In this document: positions 24,385 through 36,900 of the stretch, in pieces
Layout: each line of letters opens with the position of its first letter
Numbering within the stretch: position 1 is the stretch's first letter
NCBI RefSeq assembly: GCF_954871325.1
Contig: NC_088775.1
Location: forward strand, 15,229,561-15,293,560
Direction of reading: 5' to 3'
From: Gordionus sp. m RMFG-2023
Lineage: Eukaryota > Nematomorpha > Gordioida > Chordodea > Parachordodidae
DNA length: 64,000 bases
Notes under the pieces: model-generated
Databases searched by the model: none
Told to the model about the DNA's origin: nothing
What the model saw: the letters and a program-made list of their open reading frames with translations, nothing else
Position numbers and translations under genes: made by a program

Positions 24385-25230
24385 TTTAATTCCTAAACCA
24401 AATAAAAATATAATGAATGTATGCAATATAAAAATTAAAATACTATTCAATAACCAATATTTTAATTTAATTCCTATAATATAACAAATACAATATTAAA
24501 AAGGTTAAGTTATAAAAATAAAAGGTAAAACTAAATTTAAAAATATAATTTGAATAAACATAATGAATGTACGTCATATAAATTAAAACATATTACTATT
24601 CAATAACCAATATTTTAATTTATTAATTCCTATAATGTTACACATGACTAATATAAAAACTATTAAGAATGTTATAAAACATATATGAAGAGGGCGGGAA
24701 GAGAGCCTTGTTGAGATCCTATGTAACTAAGATACATGCCTCACGGCAATTTGAGTTGATTGTAACCTTTTGAAGAAGGATCTATGATCCTTATTAAGTT
24801 AAAATTTTTTACCTATAATCTTAAAAAAATGAGAGCCTAGGGACCCATTGGTAGATATAACTAATGAGATAAAGTAAAAATCTGAAAATTCACCGTACTT
24901 TTTAATTTTTGACTTATCTGCTGTAATAATCTGTCAATTTCCAAATAAGATGTTTTCATCTAATCTAAGGAGTGTTTGTGAGCTCATCTGGTCTTTTCCC
25001 ATTAGACAAAGGATAAGTAAATGGGTTTAAGGAGATTTGGGTAGTGGGCCACATCTATTTTTTGAGATTAAAGAGTTCATAGCTCGGTTACCACAGAACC
25101 TTTCTTTCGAATATAAACAGGTTGGACCATACTGGCCTTAAGATCGGAAACTTTCCGAACCATTCACATTTATTGTGTAGGTAAAATCGCAGCCTAGTCT
25201 GTTCTATTGCCACCCTCTTATAAGCGGAGA

Positions 25231-25240
25231 GGGGGGGGGG
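25231..25240. repeat. G10 homopolymer
   Basis: A run of ten G in AT-rich spacer DNA; one of seven G or C runs of nine or more in the window. Confidence 0.95.
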
Positions 25241-26774
25241 TATAGGAGCATTTTTCTTCAAAATTTTTTGTAAGGGGGTAGAATATATTTGTTTGGGGGA
25301 TTTATCTTTTAAATTTTTATATGGAAAGTTCAGGAGGTTCGAGCCCCTGCGCTCCTTCCTTATGCACTCATTGTAGGATTTTAAAATTTAATTCAATTTC
25401 TAAATTCACAATTTTTTGATAGTTAGTAGTTCCTTTTTAAAATATATGAATGGAGTAGCATTATAATTAATAATGTAAGAATATCTTTGCAGAAGGCGGC
25501 GAAAAATGTTTAGTTGGTTAGGTATAAGTTTTGATGGAGTTTGTTTCCAGTGGATATCATGTCATGTAGACGCTATTGTCAGCTTCTTTTCGGATAGCAA
25601 AAGACCAAGATTGGTACTTGGAACTGCTTCAAACTCATGACACGAGTTTTGACCTAAGTATTTGAGGATTAATGTATCTTCTATGGAGGTTCTCATCAAT
25701 TTCGTAGAGTTAGTCAGAAAAAGGTTAAGAAAGTCATTTTTGCCGAGGACTGAGAAAGAGACAAAAGGCATAAAAAAAATTTCCATAAGTCACAGGTCAA
25801 GTAGACTATTTCTACCTCCCACAAACTTACGTATAACTTCGCATTGAAGACGGGAAAAGGAAAGTCTGACAGAAACTAAAATAAATAGGAGAAACTCCAA
25901 ACCACCTTGTTTTGTTGGACTCGGAAAAATGAATGTTTAAGATAGCTTCATAGACGTTTTTAACTTTCAAGTTGCGAAAATAAAGGAAAAATGAAGATGA
26001 GGCCTTAAAAATATGTAAAATTTTAAGAGGCCATAGCGAATTCCTTTTTTAATATTGAGATTGATTTTATTCACAAACCCAAGTTGTATAAAAAAAAATT
26101 AATTCGTTCCTTCGTGGAATATATTAATTGGCATTATTTATTCATTTAATACTAATCTCAAAGAGTTTGTATTTGTAATAGTACTCATACACTTCCCATA
26201 ACTCTTTTCCTGGAAATGCTAATAAAATTTATTTTTCCATTTGGTACTATCAATTGCAAACTTCTCCAATACTTGATAGTACCCAAAAAATTTAACATTT
26301 ACATTTATTAGCGTTATTAGCACAACTTTGCATTAAGATAATTTTATAGCCAAATAAAATATACAAACACTCTTATTTTAAATTATTAAAAGGAACGAGT
26401 CACGCTGTGCTCTATAAAGCGTCATAACCCCTAAAATATTTTAATTTATAAGGAGAAGGGGAGCCGATCCCTGACTCATGGGCTGGGTTATAGAGTAAGG
26501 AATAAGTAAAAAAAAACTGTTTTAATTGAAATTTGGGATTGATGATATAACAATAATATTAAAGAAAATACTATTAACATATTAATTTTTTTGTATAATA
26601 TTACATGATTATTTAACACAATAATAAATGAATTTTTTAAAAGTCATTATACTCTAGGTGGAAGAAAACAAAAGAAAGATCAAATTAGATTCATATGAAC
26701 CCCAAATTAAATATACTATATCTCAGAATCAAAAGCTTATATAAATTAAATAAACTGGAGATTCTGCTCATAGG

Positions 26775-26890
26775 TGGAAGTAAGTTTTGGACTTCTATTT
26801 GCTAAATCTCAAGGTTTACATTATATTACTTTAAATCTTATTCGGACCCAATTTAAAAATAGACCCAAATCGGGTCATTTAACATCACTC
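26775..26890. mobile_element. Right half of a family B MITE
   Basis: The end cccaaatcgggtcatttaac followed by atcact, and an interior with cttctatttgctaaatctc, match family B at 56843-57063. The left half is missing. Confidence 0.5.
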
Positions 26891-27090
26891 CTCTTAGGTT
26901 ACTTCTTAAATCATGTCAGCTTTTACTGTCTTCCAAATTCTGCAATTGATTCAGTGTGAAGATTTATTTCATTAGCATGTTTTTAGATTCCTCTATCTAT
27001 TTTTATCTTATCATTAAAGGCCTCATATTTTTAATAACCCTAGCTGTTGGTGTGGTCCATTTTTGCTCGAATTGTACTTAAGGGCTTTAG

Positions 27091-27290
27091 TAGTGTTGTT
27101 AGCGCGGGTCGATTTTAAAAACAGCCCAATTAAGATTAAAAGCAAAGTAATATGTAAGCATAAATATTTTGCACATAGGAAATGCTTGTTATCTATTTGT
27201 CAAATCTCATTGCTTACATATATTATTTTAGCTAAAATCTTATTCGAGCCGTTTTGAAAAATCGATCCAAATCGTGCTTTTAGCAAACTA
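27091..27290. mobile_element. hAT-type MITE related to families A and B
   Basis: It starts tagtgttgttagcgcgggtc and ends cgtgcttttagcaaacta. The interior has aacagcccaattaagat and its inverted counterpart. The flanking octamers ggctttag and ggcttcaa match at 6 of 8. It is 200 bp, non-coding and about 600 bp upstream of the WDTC1 start. Confidence 0.75.
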
Positions 27291-27900
27291 GGCTTCAACA
27301 AGAGCGTGAAGCCTGATAGTTCCTAATAAGTATTAGATTAATTCTTCAAATTCTGGAGCTCTTCATATGCCCCAAGAATAAATCGTTATCGTTATCGTTA
27401 AGGCCCAAGGCGCTAATATCCTTTATAATTTATGATACTTCAGAGAATGTTTATATAGATCGAAGGTTTCATTGATTCTAAAAAATTTTAAATATTTTAT
27501 CTATCCCTGAGGCTATAAATGCATAATTATTTCTTTTCCTTCTATATCATGAATTATTACATAGGCATCGAATAAAAATTAAAATAAAATATTTCCTTGT
27601 AAAATAATTTCTCGTACATTAAGCTGTAATTAATTTTGTTTGAGGTTTAAAGGTAAGATTTTTATAATTTCTCGACACATTACATTGTATATTTTTTATA
27701 GTATGCAATAATAATTTAGTAAATAAAACATTAGCTCAATTTCTCTATTTTTGAATTTGATATTATATTTTCTTCCTAACATTTTAAGGACAGATTATTC
27801 TCATATGTTTTTTCTAATATGCATGGTGAACCCTGTGCTTCTGATATAGATCCATATAGCTATGAATATTTATTATTTATAACTGAATTTATTTAGCAAT

Positions 27901-27963
27901 ATGGTGAAACACAAGTCGAATTATAATATTTTTTATGACATTGATCAACGTAACAATTTTGGG
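27901..27963 (+). CDS. WDTC1: WDTC1 exon 1 (start)
   Basis: ATG at 27901 encodes MVKHKSNYNIFYDIDQRNNF and a Gly, then donor gtactt in phase 0. The length to the next exon fits human WDTC1, whose amino terminus also precedes a FERRYHV block. The following intron is only 42 bp. The peptide itself is weakly conserved, so the start is probable rather than certain. Confidence 0.65.
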
Positions 27964-30900
27964 GTACTTGATCATAACTTTATAAAATACATACTATATT
28001 AATAGGAGAAAACTCATTTACATTTTCAACGGAAAAATCATGTGAAATCTCAATTTATTCAAAGATTAACCCTAAAACAAGAATTGCAGGTCTTTAGCAT
28101 GAAATTGTTTTTGTTTAAATAAGATTAATTTTATCTTATTTAAAGGGTCATAATGGATGTGTTAACTGTTTGGAATGGAATACAAAAGGCAATTTGTTGG
28201 TCAGTGGATCTGATGATTTTAAGATCATTTTATGGGACCCTTATTCCTCTCATAGTAATAACACCAAAAATAGAAGCAATATCTTACATACTATTCAGAC
28301 TCATCATTATGGCAATATATTTTCTGTTAAGGTTTGTAATTTAACAATTTATAAAATAATTAGACAACAAATTTGTTATAAAATTAATAAAGTTTTTGCC
28401 AGAAACAAATGACAGCATAATAGTAAGTGGGGCAGCTGATAAAAGAGTTTGCTTACATGACATAAATTATTTTGCCAAAGTTGTGAATAATGGCTATAAT
28501 GGAGGTAAACAATTGGTAACTTGTCATTACTGCCATAGGGGTAGAGTTAAAAGGATTGGTGTAACAGACCGTGAACCTTTTATGATCTGGAGTATTGGAG
28601 AAGATGGCCTTGTAATGTAAATTTAAACTATTATATATATTTTAAAAGAATAATAAATTCTATAGGCAATATGATACTAGGATGCCTGCCTGCCCCCATC
28701 ATAATGCCTCCACAACCCATGATGCACCAATAGAAAACTATATTGAATGCAATAACATACTATTAAACCTCAATTTATATTGTGATTCTAACTCAAATGG
28801 CAAAAGCAGCTTGAATATCAGAAAAAATGGTGTATTGGAAGGCAAATGCATGGCCATCAATCCATTAAGACCTGAAATGCTGGCGGTAGGTTGTAATGAC
28901 CCTTATGTTAGAGTCTTTGATAGAAGATTTTTGACTGCTACCACATTTGAAGCTCCAGCTGGATATGTATTTTAGAAAAATTTTTTTGATAACTGGCACC
29001 AATTGTCATACAATCTTTTATTTATTTGATGTAATAGTGTTTAAAAACTTTTAGATGATGTTTTAAAAAAAAATAAAATCTATTATAATCAGATATGTAC
29101 TGATATCAGTATTGAGCAGATATTCACTGTATAAAATTCACATCAATATTGTTCAATACTTTAAATTTTAACCAATTACAATTGAGTGGTCGATACTTAA
29201 AAAGGATATCATTATAACCTCTTATTTCTTTAAATTTATTTTTAGCAAAGATATCATTTTTTTAAATTAATATAAATTTATACTACATTATTTATTTGGC
29301 ATTATATTGGATATCAGTCCTATTGGCTGACCATGTTAGTAGTGGTATTACTGGCCAATATTATGTTTATATCCTTGGCATTGACAAAGATGTTGATATT
29401 GGTGCATTTCCAATTTTTATAGATCCCAAATCAAAATTATTTATAAAATACAAATTATTCACATATCATTGAAACAATACAGACTAGCCAAGACGCCCCA
29501 TCATATAGTGAAAGAAATGGTGAAAATGTACCCCTCAATGCCTGTCGATATTTTGTTCCTGGTTTTAATATTAAAATAATAATTCATTAATAATGCCATT
29601 TAAAGGTTATCATTTTTAAAATAAAAGTTTTGCACAGGTTTGAAATGCTCTTCAAAATAAAAATCTTTAAAGATTTTTGATCTCTGACGATTTTCTTAAA
29701 TGAATATTTTCTAAAGAATGGTCAATCAAGGGAATTTTTTGATTAAATTTTACCTAAATTTTCCAATTTTTTTTAAAGTAAATCTATTGTGATTTTTAAA
29801 AAATTCTTTCATGATGAAATCACAATTTTTCAAAAAATTTTATTTGATCTTTAAATAATCTCCAAAGATTTTTAGTTTAAAATTTTTGAACAAAAATATT
29901 TTTCAAAAAATATATTCCTTTTTTTGTAAAATATACCAGTTCTTATTTTTGAAAATATTACTAATGTTACGAATATCATAAGCCTGGAGTGGAGAGGCCG
30001 ATTTTTTTCATCGGTCTAGATTTGAATGCCACCCCCCCCCCCCCTTCCCATTTTTAAACTTGGCAACCAGGAAGGGGTCAATAAAAACCCAGGGTATTCT
30101 TTAAATGGTTTTTAAAGGAAAATAAAGGATACGAGGAGGAAATGAGCATGTCTTTATGATTTTCCTAATAGTTATACTTAGACCTGTGCGCCGGCGTCAC
30201 GCCGAAAAAGCCGCCGATTGAGATCAGCGGCGCGAGCCGGCTCGCCGCCGATTTTTATTATGGCGGCGGCGCGGCGTGTGTAATTTTTAGAAAGCATATT
30301 AATTATATTTTTATATTAAATTATTATTATTTTAATTTGAATACTAACATTAAATCTAATTTATATTTTGTTTCATTCCAGCCCTTATTATTTTATGTTT
30401 TGTAAATATCTTTTTAAAGTATTATTTAATATATAATTTTTTTAAACTTTATTAGAAAGGTTAAACTAAATCAAATTTATAATTTGTTTCATTCCAGCTC
30501 TAATTTTTTTGTTTTTAAATATCTTTTAAAATATAAACTTAATATACAATTTATTAAATTAATTATGTAAAGCTTTATTTTGAAAGTTAATACTATATCT
30601 AATTTAATTTGTTTCATTCTAGCCCTAACTATTTTAATGTTTTTATATATCTTACTAATGTTTAAAATAAATATGAAATCTAATAAGGCGAAATTATGTT
30701 TTGATGTCTGCTTAGATTTAATGCCATTTGATTCTATAAATAATAAAGGAATGACAGACTTTCTAAAGGTTTAAAATTTATATAAAATGATTATTAAAAA
30801 ATAAATTGTTAAAAAATTAGAAATATAAGATAATTAATTGATTCCTCTTCAGAATTGCCAAATAGGACAACCATTAGTCGGGATACACTAGACGATGTTT

Positions 30901-33900
30901 ATTTATCTATGAAGGCGCATGTTTTAAATTTGATTGACTCTGGACCATAATTTTGTTCTATCACTTTTGATTTGTGGACCGATCATTTCAAGCGTCGAAA
31001 TTCTATCACATTTAGTCTTCATCATTTAGATGAAAATTTTGATTTAAAATATTTTACCCTCAACTAAAAATGTGACTCAAAAGCATACTGGGGAAACAAT
31101 ATTATCTGATATTGATAGTATTGAAGAGGAGTTCCATTTAAAAGCCAAAATAATACAAATAGTAACTGATGCTGGGGCTAATGTCAAAAGAAGCGTCAGA
31201 TTAGGGAATTATGAGCATCATTTATGCTTAGGGCATGGACTTCATAATTTGGTTACAGTTGTTGGCATAAAAAAAGTTACCAAGATTGATATTCTCATTA
31301 AAATAATTAGAGAAATTATTTCAGCCCTCAGATATCGAGTAGCTGATTTGGAATGTGAAATTGAGGCTGAACATGGTAAATGTCTGCAGTCAATTTATGA
31401 GACAGGTAATATCTTGGATATTGATGATTCTGATCTATACCTTACCATTTTGATATGTTTGATGAATCGGATAATAGAAATGGCATTGCACCAACCAATC
31501 CAATTAATGCAAAAACTTTAAAAATAAATTGCCTAACCCGCTAGCATAGCATATTAATTATGCTAGGAAGTATTTGCATTGTAAACAAAATTCCTATAAA
31601 TAATGTTCTAAATAAAATAGGAAAACAATCTTTAAAACTCTTTAATAATGAATAGGACATGATAGATGAGCTTAAGTAAATCCATTCCGAGAGTCGGTGG
31701 AATTTCTTTCCTCCCAAAAAGGATTTACAATAAACTCAGGGTTATCATTTAGCAGTGAAATAGAAGCTCATATACAAATCAATAAATCTGATTGCTCAGA
31801 TATAATATGCTTAAAAGAAAATATGAAAAAAAAGCTTGACCATAGGTTTCCGATCACTGAACTTCAAGTTATTTTATATTTTTATTAATAAAATTATATT
31901 CTAAACATTAGATATTAGCAACTCTACTTGATCTAAGATTTCAAAATCCCAATATTGTTTCACAATATTTAAATTCAAATTCTACGAAATCATTGCAATT
32001 TCTAATACGACATTTAAAACTTTTAGAGCATTATAGAAATGCTCAGCCTGAAATTCAAGTCGAGGATGGTACATCATGCTCTTATATAGCGAAATTAGCT
32101 CGAAAACATTCCCTTCCTATTAACGATTATAACAATATTACTAATCTTAAACAAGAATGCCATATTTTGCTCAGCCAAAATATTATTTCAGAAGAAGATG
32201 CATTGCTCTTGGAAGAAAAAGCGACTGGAACTTCCTATGCATGCTAATTTAGCTAGGAAGGTTCTTTACATACCTGCAACCAGTACACTCAGTTAAAGAA
32301 TTTTTCCATTGCTGGATTAATACTCAATGCTAAAAGGAGTTCTTTATGTCCTACAAATCTTGATAAAATACTGTTTATTCATGACAATTATAATTTTGCT
32401 AAATCTGAATTCTGACTTATCATATTTCATACTTCATATTTTGCCTGCATTTCAAATTTATTTTAATTATAATAAAAATCAATAGGATATTTCTTATATG
32501 TGTTGTTGGTATGACTCTGATTGAGTAAAAATAAAAATACAATTCCTTGTCTATTTCTGAGAATGAGAAAATACATAAATTTAAATTGGAGTGAGACGGG
32601 AAATAATTTAAGATCAATTAAACTATGTTAGCAATGTGTTAGAAAAGATCGCCTACATAAATTATAAAAAATTTAATACATTAATTTATAAATTAAATTC
32701 ATTAAAAAATATATTGATTTATAAATTAAATTCATTAAAAAAAATTAAAATAAATATTGCGCCGCCGACGCCGAAAATTTAGTAGGCGGCGGCGAAATCG
32801 GCGCGCCGCCGAACGCCGATAAAAAAATTTTAAAAAACCGCCGCCGTTGATTGAGACATCGGCGCACAGGTCTAGTTATACTCGATATAATTTATGTTTA
32901 TTTTTAAAACAATTGGCTAGGCCCAACCTTTTGCAAAAAAATAAATGATATTTTCAAGGGCAGTTCAGCGCAGGTTTGTATTATTAAAATTATAACCATG
33001 TTTAAGTAAGTGCGTAGCCATTGAGTCGCCATTTATATTTGACTATTCTTTTGTTCGATTGTGTGGGGAGCCAATATTTTTCTGAAATCAATTTATTCGA
33101 TGAGAGATTGGGATTGGATAAATGAGATCTGGATTAAGGTTAATACATATTTAAATTAATGGCACAATATAACAACTCATGCTATTTAACCCCCTTGACC
33201 AGTTCTGGGACAGGCCTTTGGGTTCTTATAGTAAATATAAAAATTCGTATTTTTTCACACTTTGATTGTTGATATATAATAAGTTAGAATTCAAGAATTT
33301 GATTTTCTTTAAAAAACCGCAAAAAAAACTGAATATACTTTAAAAATCTTAAGTATTTTATATTTTATGCCTGACTAATTAAAAAAGGCTATAAAAACAC
33401 AAAATAGTTAGACTGAAAAAAAAATCAATCAAAAACAAAAATAGAGCATTTTTTGTTTTGAATTAATCATTTTTTCTTAAATATATATTTTTGGTTTTAA
33501 ATTATTTTATAAAAATATAGTTCTTGCTTTGTTTTGTAAATTTTTTCTTTCCCTTTCTTTTTATATAAATCGTCGGTATAGATAAGTATTATATGTCATT
33601 GTGGGGAACTTAGCAAATTATCTGAGTATATATATAGATGTAATACATTTCTTTTTAAAATTTATCATAGGCCACGTCCCATTCAGATTAAAGGAATACA
33701 AAAAAAAGTTTAGAAATCTGGCTTGTACTTACACGACATTCAGTCCCGATGGCTCAGAACTACTGGTCAATTTGGGCGGTGAACAAATATACCTCTATGA
33801 TACCCTGTTTTGTTATAAACCTAAAAATTATTCCTTGAAAAGGGAGCTTATTCAAAGTTATGACGACAATCACATGTCTTCGCTTTATTCTAGTCCCGAC

Positions 33901-36900
33901 AATTACTCAAATAAAATTTACGGATACGATGATCAAATATCGCTTGCTACGGCTTTGTCACTCGCTAGCGAATTTAAAATGGCGGATAGAAAGCATGAGA
34001 TCAAACCTGAGTTGTTAGCTAATTATCTATTCATTATCATTATTATATATTTATTTTATTTTTTTTAAATTATGAATATATTTAAGTATGTTGAACCCAA
34101 TGACATGTAATAATACTTAGACTGCCGTTGAATATATTTATATGTGTATCAAAACAAATCAGCTGGTGACGTGTAATCTTGGTTTCCTATATAAACAATT
34201 TACATGAAAATATTAAAGCTTTTTTAAAAAAAAATTATACATGAAATCAAAATAGCGTGTTACCAGCTCATTTGTATTCAACGACTCTTCCGCATGCATT
34301 TGATTAAATAAATCGACTGTCTAGGTAAGTATTATATGTCATTGATTAAAACCATAGGTCATCACTTTCTATTCTGCACAATATCTACAAACCATTTTCT
34401 GAATAATTTACATAATTAAATTTAATTTTAAATGCTTTGCTTTGATATCTAATTTAACAATTGAAGCAGTCAACCATTTTTTTTCGCTTTTAATCCTGAT
34501 CAGGATTTCCCGTTGTTTTTGAGCAGTTACTCATACTTCGAGAATAAAATATCTAAACTTTTTTTTAGCTCGCACCGTTTCAATTCAAGCATAATAGATT
34601 TTTAAAATACAAAATATTTGCCGCCAATTCTGATTTTTCTTATTCATTCGATAAAGTCTATTTTTAAAAAGTTTTCTTTTAATATTTTTCTTAAAGAAAA
34701 TGTCCACTTTTACTTTTACTGTAAATTTAAATTTAAAGTTGTAACCTCACAAATCAAATTAAATTAGTTTTCTTTTAAAACTTATTTCATAGATAAATTA
34801 CTCAATTTAAACTTCTATTTTTTTACTTGAAGGCATTTAAAGAAAATCATTTATGTAATTATCTTGCATTTCTGAATAACCACCAATAGTTATTTCGTTT
34901 TATTAATCAATTTTCCTTTTTTTCGAACGGATAATTTTATTTTATCCATTATTCATAATAACTATTACATTTCTTCTTGAGCATTGATAAAACACACGAG
35001 GTCTAAGAGCAATTTAGAGTCCACAAGACCCGTCTTTCCGGAGAAAAATGGAGAAAGAAAGATTTACGACACACGAAGCTATGATTCTTATAAAGTATTC
35101 ACTTTTTTAAAAAAAGAACCTTTGAATGCTTGGAACCGCTTCAAATTTAAGTACCACCACCCGTTTTTTTAAATTTTAGGAAGTGGAACCGAAACCCCAC
35201 TTAAGCCCAAATTTCGAACATATCATCTGAGTTTTGTTATTTTAATTATTGAAATGCTTTACTAAGAGTATACCTAAGTGCCGCCATAAACATGTGATAA
35301 AGGCCAGCTCACTGCTATCTCGATCTATGTGTGATGAGATAGGTTAAATGTAATGAGCTCCTCTATTTTGTAAATAAAAACTATATGATGGTAAAAGTTT
35401 TCGGGTTATAAATATATATATTTTTTAAATGATAAAAGATCATCTGAAACAAATTACGAAACGATTCCCAAAAAGCAGAGAAAGGAGAATGGATTTAGCA
35501 TCTATACGTCACCGTCATGCAACATATCGCAATTACCGTCCAACAAAAATGGCGCTTTTCCCGCCAATAATCTCATTCCGTCTGGCTCGCATATAAAACG
35601 TTCATTCAAGGCAACATTGGCCGATTTACTAGGCTTGGATAATGATCACGATGGACATGTCGTTTTTGCCGATATTAATGTATACTATACATGTTTTATT
35701 GTTTCATTTACATGTGTATAAAATAAATTGTAATTGGATTACCCATGACTAGGTAACCTGCAATTATGAAGATTGTAGAGTTTTTATGGACCTTAAATAG
35801 CATTCGTCTTTGATATGTTACGTCAGATAATCTGTCTAATTTTTTTTAATAGGTTCCCTCATCATTTTAACCGAAAATGATAATTTTACATGTTGTGTAT
35901 GTAGGGCTCCTATATAGCTCAGAATTAAAATTGAAATGCATTATTTATTTTTCACCACCCCTCTTTGAACCAAATGTAATTAAGAAATCAATATTTTTTA
36001 TGAAAAAGAATTATGCATTTAATATAATTTTTTTATTTCTACAATAATTTAATAAAATTATATTATGATAGATAAAAAAATAAAAAAATAATATTAAATG
36101 CATAATAAAATAAATATAATAATATATCCATTTTACGTTGGTATGAACTATAAAATTGTAATATTTAATATATAAAATTATAATATATTAGATTTTTTAA
36201 AATAATTTTCAGTACTCCTCCATGTGAAATTAGAATTCCGCAGATAACTCATTTTGCAAAATTTTCTTTGTCTTTTTTAAAATATTTCCATAACAGAAAC
36301 CATATTTAAAATAATTCTTTTATTTAAAGTATAAATAATAAAATTGGTGTTATTTTTTAAAAAAAATTAAAAATAGAAACTCACTGAAACTCGGGGAAAT
36401 TTATTATTTTTTTAAATATTTTAAAAAAAATTTTTTTATTAAAAAAATAATAAATATGATGTAATAATAATTCAAAGTTTCATTGCTCAAAAGTTTTAAG
36501 GATTGCATTTTTAGTAAAAAAAAAATCGGATTAGATCATGTTTTTACAGGTATCGGCCCGATCCGATATTTTTGGAAAACGTTAAATATCGGTGCCGATC
36601 CGATATTTAATATCGGCACAGCTCTAATTTTTTTATTTTTTTATTCGCTTTTTGGCTATTTAGTATTTTAAATAGCCTGCTATTAAGTAATAAATCGACC
36701 TAGGACACGGCCTTGACGCTCGAAAAAAATACTTAATGATTAGATAAAATGACTTAATTCTCCAGAAAAAATATAATGTACTTGTTATACTTAAAACATT
36801 TTTTTTTTAAATTTAAACTGCTAAATTTTGTTCTTTTTTATTATTATTTGAAATTATTTTCATCCCTTCCTTCAAACAATAATTCCTATTTTTTATTTCT

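Larger units (their letters stand above)
20135..24642 (-). mobile_element. Fossil non-coding LTR retroelement with three LTR-like blocks
   Basis: Old LTR element on the minus strand, Ty3-like by its 5-bp target duplication, CATGA (20130-20134 and 24643-24647). LTR-like blocks are at about 20135-20392, 21950-22370 and 23697-24642; outer ends run TGTTACATTATAGG to TTTTCA. A purine tract adjoins the 20392 LTR start (20393-20405). A primer-binding-site-like TGGTGCCCTGGCTCTGG adjoins the other two LTRs (21933-21949, 23680-23696). The leader-like interiors (about 1.3-1.5 kb) have no recognisable gag or pol, so it resembles a non-autonomous TRIM/LARD type. The layout LTR-interior-LTR-interior-LTR suggests unequal recombination. 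It is a broken fossil. Confidence 0.75.
24643..27090. other. Intergenic spacer upstream of WDTC1, unexplained
   Basis: No gene was recognised. A 10-base G run lies at 25231-25240, and a T-arm-like ggttcgagcccctg at about 25335-25350. The minus-strand open frame 25786-25562 (QNSCHEFEAVPSTNLGLLLS) sits in somewhat GC-richer DNA at 25480-26030, but I match it to nothing. A decayed half-MITE lies at 26775-26890. Confidence 0.4.
29562..33670 (+). other. WDTC1 intron 6 (4.1 kb), mostly a hAT insertion
   Basis: It contains the GC-armed hAT at 30179-32874 and a 13-base C run at 30032-30044. The remaining sequence is AT-rich and non-coding. Confidence 0.8.

Noticed and set aside
28682-28975. Separate gene start at ATG 28682
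   Set aside because: This Met is internal to WDTC1 exon 5 (QYDTRM), and the frame's stop lies past a valid donor.
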